The notes under the pieces were generated by a model. The model saw only the letters and a program-made list of their open reading frames with translations. It made no database searches and was not told where the DNA came from. A stretch of DNA of 38,505 nt. It comes from an uncultured Bacteroidales bacterium (GTDB taxonomy: Bacteria; Bacteroidota; Bacteroidia; Bacteroidales; Bacteroidaceae). The stretch spans positions 1 to 38,505 of the forward strand of contig CACZUX010000016.1 of assembly GCA_902784475.1 (NCBI GenBank), in the 5' to 3' direction. The position numbers were made by a program, and so were the translations under genes. Below are positions 26,574 through 34,863 of the stretch, piece by piece; positions within the stretch are counted from its first letter, which is position 1, and each line of letters opens with the position of its first letter.

Positions 26574-27338
26574 AGCCGGTCCGGACATCACGCAGTGGGA
26601 TGCGATGGCGCGCACGCTGTGGGCGCCGTTGGCCATCATGAGGTCTGCGGCCTTGGTGATGGTGCCTGCGGTGTCCACCATATCGTCCACCAGAACGACA
26701 TCTGCACCCGTCACGTCGCCGATGATCTGCATGTCAGACACCTCGTTGGCCTTCTTTCTCGTCTTGTTGCAGAGCACGAGGGGACAGTTGAGGTATTTGG
26801 CGTAGTTGGAGGCGCGCTTCGAACCGCCCACGTCGGGAGCGGCCATCACGAGATTCTTCAGCTTCAGGCTCTTGATGTAGGGCATCATCACGCTGGAGGC
26901 GTAGAGATGATCCACGGGGCAGTTAAAGAAGCCTTGCTCCTGATCGGCATGCAGGTCCATGGTGATGAGGCGGTCGATGCCGGCCACGGTCATGCAGTCT
27001 GCCACCAGCTTGGCACCGATGGACACGCGGGGTTTGTCCTTGCGGTCCTGACGGGCCCATCCGAAGTATGGCACGACGGCGTTGATGGTGCGGGCGGAGG
27101 CCCTCTTGGCAGCGTCCATCATGAGCAGCAGCTCCATCAGGTTGTCGCTGTTGGGGAAGGTGCTCTGTACCAGGAATACGTCCTTGCCGCGAATGCTTTC
27201 TTCATAGCTGACAGCAAATTCTCCGTCGGAGAACTTGGTGATGATCAGATTGCCGAGAGGACAACCTAAGCTCTGACAGATTTTTTCGGCAAGATATCGG
27301 GTTGCAGTTCCCGAAAACACAAGGAAATTGTTATTCAT
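26406..27338 (-). CDS. prs: Ribose-phosphate pyrophosphokinase (PRPP synthase)
   Basis: 310 residues. FSDGEFAVSYEESIRGKDVFLVQST near the N-terminus, YFGWARQDRKDKPR (ATP site), metal-binding MDLHADQEQGFF and the PRPP signature DVVLVDDMVDTAGTI are all present. It makes PRPP for purine, pyrimidine, NAD, His and Trp synthesis, and thus supplies the substrate of the Xpt half of the fused salvage enzyme in this window. Third gene after rpsP and the TenI-like gene, 15 bases behind the latter. Its 3' end is overlapped on the other strand by the ABC ATPase. Confidence 0.96.
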   Translation of the reverse strand: MNNNFLVFSGTATRYLAEKICQSLGCPLGNLIITKFSDGEFAVSYEESIRGKDVFLVQSTFPNSDNLMELLLMMDAAKRASARTINAVVPYFGWARQDRKDKPRVSIGAKLVADCMTVAGIDRLITMDLHADQEQGFFNCPVDHLYASSVMMPYIKSLKLKNLVMAAPDVGGSKRASNYAKYLNCPLVLCNKTRKKANEVSDMQIIGDVTGADVVLVDDMVDTAGTITKAADLMMANGAHSVRAIASHCVMSGPASERVQNSALEEIVFTDSIPYSQRCAKVKQLTIADLLAETIRRVVENESISSQYLI

Positions 27339-27353
27339 GGTTAGAACGTGTGC

Positions 27354-27962
27354 TTATTCGCTTGCTTTGCGCAGGCGGTGAAAATGTAACAATAAGTCTT
27401 TGAAATCCATGCCGGAGTGGATGTTGAAGCGCTTCCAGAGGTCGCCTCGTATCACGGCGCCGCCGAATCCCAGGTCGCGCACTTGGGGCATGAGCTCCAG
27501 CGAGACGCCGCCCTGAGCCATCACGTGTCGGTCGATGAGGCCGCGCCTCGAAGCGTCCTTGAGCTGCTCCAGGCTGTAGCGTGATTTGTAGTTCGGCTCG
27601 GAGATGCTGTCGAAGACGTTTTTGAGGATGACGTAGTCATACTCTTTCTTGCATCTGGGCAGATCTTCGATGTCGTAGCAGGTGCATGACTTCTGTCCCT
27701 TGTATCCGTTGGGCAGGTTGGGGTTGTGGTGGCTGATGTGTATTCCGGCCAGACCGAATTCTTCCTTGAGGTAGAAGTGGTCGTTGGCTACAATGCGGTT
27801 GTGGTAGCGCGTAGGAATCAGGGTCAGCAGCCGCTCACAATAGACCGGCTCTGACCCTGGTTTACGCAGGTGCAGCATATCCAGTCCGTCCTCAAAAAGT
27901 GTGGCGAGGATTTTGTCTTCTTCGATGAAGAACGTCGGGTTGGATAATAGCAGCAGTTTCAT
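27354..27962 (-). CDS. Thiamine-phosphate-synthase/TenI-like protein, active site altered
   Basis: 202 residues of the ThiE/TenI TIM-barrel family: LHLRKP near residue 30 replaces the ThiE QLREK, VANDHFYL the usual NDR-x-D-LA, and GIHISHHN the GVHLGQ-x-D segment, so the second metal-ligand Asp and the NDR Arg are missing. The C-terminal phosphate-binding AQGGVS and FGGAVIRGDLW remain. It may not make thiamine phosphate itself; no thi genes are nearby. It lies between rpsP (8 bases) and prs (15 bases). Confidence 0.78.
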   Translation of the reverse strand: MKLLLLSNPTFFIEEDKILATLFEDGLDMLHLRKPGSEPVYCERLLTLIPTRYHNRIVANDHFYLKEEFGLAGIHISHHNPNLPNGYKGQKSCTCYDIEDLPRCKKEYDYVILKNVFDSISEPNYKSRYSLEQLKDASRRGLIDRHVMAQGGVSLELMPQVRDLGFGGAVIRGDLWKRFNIHSGMDFKDLLLHFHRLRKASE

Positions 27963-27970
27963 GAATGCTC

Positions 27971-28522
27971 TTATTCTGCAGCGGGTGCCTCTTCGGCGGG
28001 AGCTTCAGCCTCTGCGGCTGCGGCCTCTGCTTCTGCAGCAGCTTCCTTGGCGGCAGCCTCGAGTGCGGCTACCTTCTCTGCAATCTGAGCCTTCTTGGCT
28101 TCGTCAGCCTTCTTTTCTGCATTGAGACGCTCTGCAGCAGCCTTCTTGGCCTCGTCGGCCTGCTTGGCGGCGATGGCCTGGAGACCTTTCTGACGGTCTG
28201 CCTTCCATGCGTCAAACTTCTGCTGTGCAGCAGCTTCGTCGAATGCACCCTTCTTCACACCGCCTCTCAGGTGCTTCATGAGGTAAACACCCTCACCGGA
28301 GAGAATGTTGCGAACGGTGTCGGTAGGCTGTGCGCCGGCCTCTACCCAATACAGGGCGCGGTCGAATTTCAAATCTACAGTGGCAGGATTGGTGTTGGGG
28401 TTGTAGGTACCAATCTTTTCTGTAAACTTACCATCACGTGGTGCTCTTACATCAGCGATGACGATGCTGTAGAAGGCATAGCCCTTACGGCCGCCGCGCT
28501 GCAATCTGATTTTTGTTGCCAT
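27971..28522 (-). CDS. rpsP: 30S ribosomal protein S16
   Basis: 183 residues. Residues 1-80 are S16 ([31 protein letters not shown], then KIGTYNP and [19 protein letters not shown]). The remainder is a long Ala/Glu/Lys-rich extension, probably helical, that ends AEEAPAAE. Such tails are usual in Bacteroidota and make this more than twice the E. coli length. First gene of the rpsP - TenI-like - prs run. Confidence 0.95.
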   Translation of the reverse strand: MATKIRLQRGGRKGYAFYSIVIADVRAPRDGKFTEKIGTYNPNTNPATVDLKFDRALYWVEAGAQPTDTVRNILSGEGVYLMKHLRGGVKKGAFDEAAAQQKFDAWKADRQKGLQAIAAKQADEAKKAAAERLNAEKKADEAKKAQIAEKVAALEAAAKEAAAEAEAAAAEAEAPAEEAPAAE

Positions 28523-28578
28523 TACTTTTTATGGTTTTAATAGGTTTGAAATATGCTGCCATCTCGTGACAGCGGGTG

Positions 28579-28586
28579 CAAAGGTA
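28579..28586 (-). promoter_or_regulatory. -7 box of the rpsP operon
   Basis: Minus-strand TACCTTTG followed by CACCCG, about 57 bases before the rpsP start codon. No -33 TTTG at the usual spacing. Confidence 0.6.
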
Positions 28587-28647
28587 CGTCTTTTCTTGCA
28601 ATAAAGGCCGGTTTTTGCTCTTTTTTTTTCGCTAAAGCGATGTTTTG

Positions 28648-30384
28648 TCAAAGAGAGAGCGTTTTCTTGATGGCCTCCACGTGTGCTTTGGCTTTCTCGA
28701 CCTCGCCGGGATAGCATTTGGCGCATCCGATCTGGCCCTTGATTTCGCAGTAGAACTTGATCTTGGGCTCCGTGCCGCTGGGACGTACGGAGATCTTCGT
28801 GCCGTCTTCGCAGAACCACTGCAGCACGTTGCTCGTGGTCGGCATGTCGAGCTTGCTCACGTTGCCCTTGTCGTCGGTGGCGGTGAGGGCCTGGTAGTCC
28901 TTCGTCAGCACGACCTTCGAGCCGGCGATTTCCTTCGGAGCCTTGGCGCCGCGGAAGTCCGCCATCATCTGCTTGATTTCGTCGGCGCCGCTCTTGCCGG
29001 GCTTGGTCACGTTGATGGTGCTCTCGTAGGAGAAGCCGTATTCCTTATAGATTTCCATGAGCAGGTCGTAGAGCGTCTTGCCCTGATCCTTGGCCCATGC
29101 AGCGATTTCGCAGATGAGACAGATGGAGGCCGGAGCGTCCTTGTCGCGCACCTTGTCGTAGGGCAGGAAGCCGAACGACTCCTCGCCGCCGCCGATGTAT
29201 TTCTGCTTGCCTTCGGAGAGGGCGATTTCGCGGGCGATCCACTTGAAGCCCGTGTAGCAGTCGCGCAGCTCCACGCCGTTCTTCTTGGCCATCTCGGCAA
29301 TCACCTCGGTGGTGACGATGGTCTTCACCAGGAAGTCGGTCTTGCCCAGTGTGCCCAGAGCCTGCTTGTTCTTGATGATGTAGTAGATGAACATCATGGC
29401 CGTCTGGTTGCCGTTGATGATCTGCCACTCGCCTTCGGGGTTGCGGCAGACGATGGCCAGACGGTCGGCGTCGGGATCGGTAGCCACCACGAGGTCGGCG
29501 TTGAGCTTCGTGCCGAGCTTCATGCCCAGCGTCATGGCTTCGGCGTTCTCGGGGTTGGGGGAGACGACGGTGGGGAAGTTGCCGTCAACGACCATCTGCT
29601 CGGGCACCACGTTGATGTTCTGGAAACCCCACGAGCGCAGACACATGGGCACGATGTGGCGGCCCGTGCCGTGCATGGCGCTGTAGACGATGTTGAGGTC
29701 CTTCTGGCGCAGGATGACGTCCTGATCCACCATAGCCTCCTTCACGGCCATCATGTAGTCGTAGTCCATCTCGCCGCCGATGATCTGGATGAGGTCCCAG
29801 TTGGCCGTGAACTTCACGTCCTCCAGCTTCACCTTGTTCACCTCGTCGATGATGCCGGTGTCGTGCGGAGCGAGCACCTGCGCGCCGTCGGCCCAGTAGG
29901 CCTTGTAGCCGTTATACTCCTTGGGGTTGTGCGATGCGGTGACGTTGACGCCGGCCACAGCGCCCAGCTGACGGATGGCGAAGCTGATTTCCGGGGTGGG
30001 GCGCAGACTTTCAAAGAGATAGGCCTTGATGCCGTTGGCCGAGAAGATGGCGGCTACGGATTCGGCATACATGCGGCCGTTGTTGCGGCAGTCGTGACCG
30101 ACCACCACGGAGCATCCGCCCTTGGGGAAGGCCTTGTTGATGTAGTTGGCGAAGCCCTGAGTGGCCATGCCGACGATGTATTTGTTCATGCGGTTGGTAC
30201 CGGCGCCCATGATGCCGCGCAGGCCTCCGGTGCCGAACTCCAGGTTCTGGTAGAAGGCGTCCACGAGGGCCGTCTTGTCGTCATACATAGCCTTGATTTC
30301 GGCTTTCGTGGCGTCGTCGATGATGGACGAGTTGAGCCATTCCTGAGCTTTGGCCTCACACTGTTTGATGAGATCGTTTTCCAT
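28648..30384 (-). CDS. Phosphohexomutase (phosphoglucomutase/phosphomannomutase)
   Basis: 578 residues, the long alpha-D-phosphohexomutase form. Catalytic phosphoserine in VTASHNPKEYNGYK, metal loop DPDADR, sugar-binding GGGEESFG and C-terminal phosphate-binding RPSGTEPKIKFY. It interconverts hexose 1- and 6-phosphates, supplying glucose-1-phosphate for the RfbA reaction among others. The start is MENDLIKQ at 30384; upstream in-frame sequence contains the promoter and is not coding. Divergent from ssb. Confidence 0.92.
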   Translation of the reverse strand: MENDLIKQCEAKAQEWLNSSIIDDATKAEIKAMYDDKTALVDAFYQNLEFGTGGLRGIMGAGTNRMNKYIVGMATQGFANYINKAFPKGGCSVVVGHDCRNNGRMYAESVAAIFSANGIKAYLFESLRPTPEISFAIRQLGAVAGVNVTASHNPKEYNGYKAYWADGAQVLAPHDTGIIDEVNKVKLEDVKFTANWDLIQIIGGEMDYDYMMAVKEAMVDQDVILRQKDLNIVYSAMHGTGRHIVPMCLRSWGFQNINVVPEQMVVDGNFPTVVSPNPENAEAMTLGMKLGTKLNADLVVATDPDADRLAIVCRNPEGEWQIINGNQTAMMFIYYIIKNKQALGTLGKTDFLVKTIVTTEVIAEMAKKNGVELRDCYTGFKWIAREIALSEGKQKYIGGGEESFGFLPYDKVRDKDAPASICLICEIAAWAKDQGKTLYDLLMEIYKEYGFSYESTINVTKPGKSGADEIKQMMADFRGAKAPKEIAGSKVVLTKDYQALTATDDKGNVSKLDMPTTSNVLQWFCEDGTKISVRPSGTEPKIKFYCEIKGQIGCAKCYPGEVEKAKAHVEAIKKTLSL

Positions 30385-30446
30385 AGTGCGTGATGTGTTT
30401 GAATTATGATTGTTTGATAATATTCGCTTTATCCGTTTTTCTCCCG

Positions 30447-30477
30447 CAAAGATACGAAAAACATTGCAATGTTCAAA
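30447..30477 (-). promoter_or_regulatory. Complete promoter of the phosphohexomutase gene
   Basis: Minus-strand TTTG (30474-30477), a 19-base spacer and TATCTTTG (30447-30454): a textbook Bacteroidota -33/-7 pair. The leader is about 55-60 nt. Confidence 0.75.
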
Positions 30478-30517
30478 AAAAATGGGGACTTTTGATGCCG
30501 AATCTCCAAAAATTATG

Positions 30518-30525
30518 TACTTTTG
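30518..30525 (+). promoter_or_regulatory. -7 box of ssb-gldE
   Basis: TACTTTTG, with a TTTG at 30491-30494 upstream but a 23-base spacer, longer than the usual ~19. The leader is about 15 nt. Confidence 0.55.
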
Positions 30526-30547
30526 TGGTGCAAAACTCGAATGAAGG

Positions 30548-30919
30548 ATGAATAAGGTGATGCTCATCGGCAATGTCGGACTCGATCCCGACGTGCGTTT
30601 TGTGGATCAGGGCGTCTGCGTGGCGCAGATTCGTCTGGCCACTTCGGAGCGCGGCTACACGCTGGCCAACGGCACCGAAGTGCCCGAGCGCACGGAGTGG
30701 CACAACGTGGTGCTCTGGCGCCAGTTGGCCGAGACGGTGGACAAGTATGTCAAGAAGGGCGACAAGCTCTACATCGAAGGCAAGATCCACACCCGCTCCT
30801 ACGAAGACAAGCAGGGCCGCACGCGCTACATCACCGAGATTTGGGCCGAAGCCATGGAGATGCTGACGCCCAAGGGCTCTTCAGCTCCTTCATCCGCTCC
30901 GGAATCCCCGGCTTCATGA
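30548..30919 (+). CDS. ssb: Single-stranded DNA-binding protein with shortened tail
   Basis: 123 residues. OB-fold: MNKVMLIGNVGLDPDVRF, TEWHNVVLW and YVKKGDKLYIEGKIHTRSYEDKQGRTRYITEI are standard. After the fold only about 15 residues follow (SSAPSSAPESPAS), and the acidic -DDxPF tip that recruits repair and replication proteins in nearly all bacterial SSBs is absent. It could be a secondary SSB or a truncated one; another ssb may exist elsewhere. It is followed after 31 bases by gldE, an order common in Bacteroidota. Confidence 0.92.
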   Translation: MNKVMLIGNVGLDPDVRFVDQGVCVAQIRLATSERGYTLANGTEVPERTEWHNVVLWRQLAETVDKYVKKGDKLYIEGKIHTRSYEDKQGRTRYITEIWAEAMEMLTPKGSSAPSSAPESPAS

Positions 30920-30950
30920 TTTTCATTTTAACACCATTTTTCCCCACTAC

Positions 30951-32270
30951 ATGGATGACCCTGTCGCGGGACTGCTAGAGTCCCTTTCCTCAGTTTCTTT
31001 CACAGCCCCTGACGCCTATTGCATAGCCGCCATTGCGGGCGCAGTCGTATTGCTTGTTCTTTCCGCCTTTGTCAGCGGCAGCGAGATCGCCTTCTTCTCC
31101 CTCTCTCCCGAGGAGACGGACAAGTTGGATCCCGACCGCAGCACCTCCGACGAACGCATCCTGCACTGGCAGGAGCACTCGGAGCGCCTGCTGGCCACCA
31201 TCCTGATTGCCAACAATCTGGTCAATGTGGCCATCGTGATGCTCTTGGGCTACGCAGCCGACCGGATGCTCAGCTTCGGCGGCGTCGTCTGGCTGGAGTT
31301 CCTCTCGCTCACTGTGGTGCTCACCTTCCTGCTGCTGCTCTTCGGCGAGATCATGCCCAAGGTCTGGTGCGTCCAGCATGCGCTCAGCTTTGTGCGCGGC
31401 GGCAGCGGCGTGCTCGCTTTTCTGGAGACGCTCTTCTGGCCTCTGAGCAGCCTGCTCATCCGCAGCAAGATGTTCACCGACCGCTTTGTCCGCCATCAGG
31501 TGGACGCCCTCACGGTGGACGATCTGGAGAAGGCGATGCAACTCACTGACACCAAGGATATTGCCGAGGAGTCGAAGATGCTCAAGAGCATCATCCGCTT
31601 CGGCGGCGAGATGTGCAAGGAGGTCATGACGCCCCGCGTGGACATGGTCGACATCGACATCCGCACGCCGTTCCCCAAGGTGCTCGAGTGCATCGTGGAG
31701 AACAACTACTCGCGCATCCCCGTCTTCCAGGGCTCCGAGGACAACATCAAGGGCATCCTCTACATCAAGGATTTGCTGCCGCATCTCTCCAAGCCCGCCA
31801 ATTTCCGTTGGCAGACGCTCATCCGCGCCCCTTATTTCGTGCCCGAGACGAAGATGATCGACGACCTCCTGCGCGACTTCCAGGAGCACAAGGTCCACAT
31901 GGCCATAGTGGTGGACGAGTTCGGCGGCACGAGCGGTCTGGTCACGATGGAGGACATCATCGAGGAGATTGTCGGCGAGATCCACGACGAGACCGACGAG
32001 GAGGAGAAGGGCTACCAGCGTCTGAACAAAAACACCTGGGTCTTCGACGGCCGCACGCAGCTCATCGACTTCTCCAAGGTGATGCAGCTTGAGGAGGATT
32101 TCTTCGAGGAGGTGGAGGGCGACGCCGACACTCTGGCCGGCCTCATCCTCGAACTCAAGGGCGACTTCCCGGAGCTGCACGAGCGCATCACCTACCGCCA
32201 GTTCGCCTTCGAGGTGACGGAGATGGACGAGCGCCGCATCGTCTCGGTGAAGGTCATCAGAGGAAAATAA
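30951..32270 (+). CDS. gldE: GldE/HlyC-CorC family membrane protein with CBS domains
   Basis: 439 residues. N-terminal DUF21/CNNM-type membrane domain (hydrophobic segments near 22-42, 84-105 and 110-135, with [14 protein letters not shown]), two CBS domains ([13 protein letters not shown] ... YSRIPVF and the second containing [30 protein letters not shown]) and a C-terminal CorC/HlyC domain ([20 protein letters not shown]). In gliding Bacteroidota GldE stabilises the gliding lipoprotein GldD. No gldD follows here, so a transport-type role is equally possible. A strong terminator comes next. Confidence 0.88.
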   Translation: MDDPVAGLLESLSSVSFTAPDAYCIAAIAGAVVLLVLSAFVSGSEIAFFSLSPEETDKLDPDRSTSDERILHWQEHSERLLATILIANNLVNVAIVMLLGYAADRMLSFGGVVWLEFLSLTVVLTFLLLLFGEIMPKVWCVQHALSFVRGGSGVLAFLETLFWPLSSLLIRSKMFTDRFVRHQVDALTVDDLEKAMQLTDTKDIAEESKMLKSIIRFGGEMCKEVMTPRVDMVDIDIRTPFPKVLECIVENNYSRIPVFQGSEDNIKGILYIKDLLPHLSKPANFRWQTLIRAPYFVPETKMIDDLLRDFQEHKVHMAIVVDEFGGTSGLVTMEDIIEEIVGEIHDETDEEEKGYQRLNKNTWVFDGRTQLIDFSKVMQLEEDFFEEVEGDADTLAGLILELKGDFPELHERITYRQFAFEVTEMDERRIVSVKVIRGK

Positions 32271-32286
32271 AAATAACCACAAAAGG

Positions 32287-32326
32287 AGAGGGGGCGACCG
32301 TGTGGCCGTCCCCTCTTTCTTGTTTT
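32287..32326 (+). terminator. Rho-independent terminator after gldE
   Basis: 13-base arms (32287-32299 and 32304-32316) pair almost fully, with a 4-base loop GTGT, and are followed by TTCTTGTTTT. Confidence 0.8.
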
Positions 32327-32337
32327 ATAGTGATTTA

Positions 32338-32928
32338 TTACTCAGCCGTTTTGCGGCTTTTCTTATAGCGCTTGTTGAGCCCCTTGATGACTTCCTTCGT
32401 GATGTCCATTTTGGGGTTGGCGATGAGCATGTTGTCGCCGGCCTTGACGAGCACGTAGTCGTATTTCTTGGTCTTGTTGTAGGAGCGCAGGAAGGCCTGG
32501 ATGCTGTCGCGGGCTTCCTGGTTCACGCGGGCCTGCTCCTGAGCGAAGTCGGTCTGCAGACGGTCGGCCAGCTCCTGCAGCTGCTGTTGCTCGGCCTGGA
32601 TGCTGTTCTGTGCGCGCTCCAGCTCGTCGCGGGTGGTGAAGCCGTTGCTCTCATACTTCTTCTGCATGGCGGCGGCGTGCTGCTCCAGCGTGCGCTGCTT
32701 CTGTGCCAGCGTGCTCTGGATGTTGGTGCCCTTGCGGGTCAGCTCTTCCTCGTAGTCCTTGTAGAGCTGATACTGGGTGATGAGGCTGTCCATCTCCACA
32801 TAGGCGATTTTCAGCCCCGTGGTTTCGGCGCCGGTGTTTTCGGCGGTCTCCTCAGCCTCTTCGGCCGATTTCTGACATGCGGTGAGGCTGAGTGCAGCGG
32901 CCACCGCGAATAGTATCACATGTTTCAT
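32338..32928 (-). CDS. OmpH/Skp-like periplasmic lipoprotein
   Basis: 196 residues. Signal peptide MKHVILFAVAAALSLTAC with Cys18 as the lipidated residue, a short acidic linker (SAEEAEETAENTGAETTG), then KIAYVEMDSLITQYQLYKDYEEEL, the OmpH/Skp opening. A long Gln/Glu coiled coil follows (tentacles), and a final beta segment has YDYVLVKAGDNMLIANPKMDIT. Skp-family chaperones carry unfolded outer-membrane proteins across the periplasm; a lipid-anchored form is common in Bacteroidales. An in-frame extension to 33147 runs over the promoter and is rejected. Confidence 0.88.
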   Translation of the reverse strand: MKHVILFAVAAALSLTACQKSAEEAEETAENTGAETTGLKIAYVEMDSLITQYQLYKDYEEELTRKGTNIQSTLAQKQRTLEQHAAAMQKKYESNGFTTRDELERAQNSIQAEQQQLQELADRLQTDFAQEQARVNQEARDSIQAFLRSYNKTKKYDYVLVKAGDNMLIANPKMDITKEVIKGLNKRYKKSRKTAE

Positions 32929-33038
32929 ATCTTGTATTGTTGATGTACGCATCGGATGCCTTTCCGTCTCATGGCTTTGCTGTGGCCGATGTGCTCGCTG
33001 CCGAAGCGCCCGTTCTTCTCCAAAACGATGCGTATGCA

Positions 33039-33046
33039 CAAAAGTA
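33039..33046 (-). promoter_or_regulatory. -7 box of the OmpH-like gene
   Basis: Minus-strand TACTTTTG followed by TGCATACG, about 110 bases before the start codon. Confidence 0.5.
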
Positions 33047-33102
33047 GCACGCTTAACCCAACAAAAAGAGCCACAAGTAGAAACAGTTTCAGCATATTTT
33101 GT

Positions 33103-33110
33103 TACATTTG
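33103..33110 (+). promoter_or_regulatory. -7 box of the 69-residue/beta-helix gene pair
   Basis: TACATTTG followed by CAGGG, 42 bases before the ATG at 33153. Divergent from the OmpH-like promoter. Confidence 0.55.
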
Positions 33111-33152
33111 CAGGGCAAAAGTAGTAAAAAACTTCGAAACAACGCATATTCG

Positions 33153-33362
33153 ATGAATAAAATCGCCGTTAATCTGTCAATTCTCGCTCGCAGCGGCTAT
33201 GATTTGCGCCGTAAGGGCGTCACGGAGGAGCATCTCCTCATGGACTTTGTCCACCGCATGCGCATTGCCTGGAATCTTTATCAGGCCGAGATGGAGGAGC
33301 AGTATGGCATTGAGCCCTGCTCCGTGGATTTTGATCTGGAAACCAATGTTGATGCCGAATGA
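33153..33362 (+). CDS. Small hypothetical protein
   Basis: 69 residues, MNKIAVNLSILARSGYDLRRKGVTEEHLLMDFVHRMRIAWNLYQAEMEEQYGIEPCSVDF..., soluble, with no signal peptide. A promoter box upstream and a 4-base ATGA overlap with the beta-helix lipoprotein gene argue that it is real and translationally coupled. I do not recognise a functional family. The composition is like that of its neighbours. Confidence 0.72.
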   Translation: MNKIAVNLSILARSGYDLRRKGVTEEHLLMDFVHRMRIAWNLYQAEMEEQYGIEPCSVDFDLETNVDAE

Positions 33363-34741
33363 GAGTCTTCTTCCGCTATATCCTTGCCCTTCTTCCGCTG
33401 CTCTTCGCAGCCTGTGACGCCTACGACGACTTCACGACGGACCCCTCCGCCCGCCTGACTTTTTCGTTGCAGGAGGTGGCCTTCGACACCGTCATCACGG
33501 CCGAGGGCTCTTCCACGCGCACGCTCATGGTGCGCAACTATAATGACGCGGGCCTGCGCATCCGCAGCGTTGCGCTGGAGATGGGCGCCGAGTCTCCTTT
33601 CCGCGTCAACGTGGACGGCCAGTATCTCGACGGCGGCACGGGTGCCGACTTCGAGGTGCGCACGCAGGACAGCATCTTCGTGCGTCTGGAGTGCACGCTG
33701 CCCGACATGGACCGCGACGATGTGACGCACTACGACGACCGTCTGCTCTTCTGTCTCGAGAGCGGCGCGGTGCAGGAGGTGGCCCTTTCGGCCATCGGCA
33801 TGGACGTCTATCGCTGGACCGACCGCACCCTTTCCGAGGACGAGGTGGTGGACTCCAAGCGCCCCATCCTGGTGGGAGGTCAGCTGACGGTCGACGAGGG
33901 CGTCACGATGACGGTCAAGGGCGGCACGCGTCTCTTCTTCCGCGACAACGGATCGCTGCTTGTGCGCGGCACGCTGAAGGTGGAGGGTGAAGAGGGCAAT
34001 CCCGTCGTCATGCGCGGCGACCGCACGGACTATCTGCTCAAAGACATCCCCTACGACAACACGCCCGACCGCTGGAACGGCGTCACCTTCGAGTCCACCA
34101 GCGCCGGCAACACGCTCACGTGGCTCAACCTCCACAGCGCCCGCTGGGGCATCCGCGCCGAGAAGACCGACCTCACGCTGGAGTCCTGCATCTTCCACAA
34201 CATAGCGGGCAAGGATGAGGCCGTCAACAACGGTCTTTACCTGAAGGATTGCGAGCTCACGGCGCACAACACGTGCATCTCCAACGTGATGGGCCACGGC
34301 CTGTGGCTCATCGGCGGCAAGGCTGCGCTCGACCACTGCACGCTGGCGCAGTATCTCATCATCGGCGGCGGCACTAAGGGCAAGGCGCTCCATCTGGCCA
34401 ACCGTACGGACGAGGGTGAGTGTCCCATCGAGGACTACATTTTCACGCGTTGTCTGGTGATGGGCTACGGCGACGATGTCATCGACGCCGATTTCGTCAA
34501 TCCCGGCTCGCGTGAGGAGAAGCTGCTCTTCGACGAGTGCTATCTCAACACGGTGGAGGATCCTGCCGACACGCGTTTCGTCTCCTGCCTTTATGACAGC
34601 AAGGAGGCCGAGAAGCGCGGCAACAAGGGCAAGAGCCCTGCGGAGCGCGGCCTTTATAAGGTCTTTGATACGCGCCTCTTCCTCTACGACTTCACTCCGG
34701 CCGACGGCAGCCCCTGCGCAGGCTACGGCGCCGAGTTTTGA
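33359..34741 (+). CDS. Right-handed beta-helix lipoprotein
   Basis: 460 residues. Signal peptide MRVFFRYILALLPLLFAAC with lipobox Cys19. An N-terminal Ig-like stretch (about 30-160: FDTVITAEGSSTRTLMVRNYNDAGLRIRS) is followed by beta-helix-type rungs such as VTMTVKGGTRLFFRDNGSLLVRGTLKVEGE, GVTFESTSAGNTLTWLNLHSARWGI and LKDCELTAHNTCISNVMGHGLWLIGG. Bacteroidales carry a conserved family of this layout; its role at the outer surface is unknown. The start overlaps the preceding stop. Confidence 0.83.
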   Translation: MRVFFRYILALLPLLFAACDAYDDFTTDPSARLTFSLQEVAFDTVITAEGSSTRTLMVRNYNDAGLRIRSVALEMGAESPFRVNVDGQYLDGGTGADFEVRTQDSIFVRLECTLPDMDRDDVTHYDDRLLFCLESGAVQEVALSAIGMDVYRWTDRTLSEDEVVDSKRPILVGGQLTVDEGVTMTVKGGTRLFFRDNGSLLVRGTLKVEGEEGNPVVMRGDRTDYLLKDIPYDNTPDRWNGVTFESTSAGNTLTWLNLHSARWGIRAEKTDLTLESCIFHNIAGKDEAVNNGLYLKDCELTAHNTCISNVMGHGLWLIGGKAALDHCTLAQYLIIGGGTKGKALHLANRTDEGECPIEDYIFTRCLVMGYGDDVIDADFVNPGSREEKLLFDECYLNTVEDPADTRFVSCLYDSKEAEKRGNKGKSPAERGLYKVFDTRLFLYDFTPADGSPCAGYGAEF

Positions 34742-34757
34742 GGAAACTAGAAAAATC

Positions 34758-34784
34758 GGAGCGGATTTCAAGAAAATCTGCCCC
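34758..34784. repeat. Inverted repeat upstream of the ATPase promoter (module copy 1)
   Basis: 11-base arms (34758-34768 and 34774-34784) around a 5-base loop, 10 of 11 pairs counting one G-T. It lies 5 bases before the -33 TTTG. The counterpart at 36524-36550 has the same lengths and spacing. Confidence 0.7.
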
Positions 34785-34789
34785 TATTG

Positions 34790-34820
34790 TTTGTCGTTTC
34801 AAATAATTGTCTTATCTTTG
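34790..34820 (+). promoter_or_regulatory. Complete promoter of the DUF4143 ATPase gene (module copy 1)
   Basis: TTTG (34790-34793), a 19-base spacer, TATCTTTG (34813-34820). The segment TGTTTGTCGTTTCAAA is shared exactly with the second module at 36555-36570. Confidence 0.8.
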
Positions 34821-34853
34821 CACTGAGTAAAAATACTTAGCGCACTGAGTAAA
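34821..34853. repeat. Operator-like repeats at the ATPase transcription start
   Basis: CACTGAGTAAA occurs at 34821-34831 and again at 34843-34853, exactly 22 bases apart. Between them TACTTAG pairs with the first CTGAGTA (CTGAGTA-aaaa-TACTTAG, one mismatch). The set covers the expected transcription start and the leader. Confidence 0.7.
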
Positions 34854-34863
34854 TTGTAAGCCA

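Noticed and set aside
28630-28641. TCGCT-AA-AGCGA hairpin beside a T-run after the phosphohexomutase gene
   Set aside because: Read in the direction of that gene the run is A, not T, and the stem is only 5 bp, so it is not a terminator for it.
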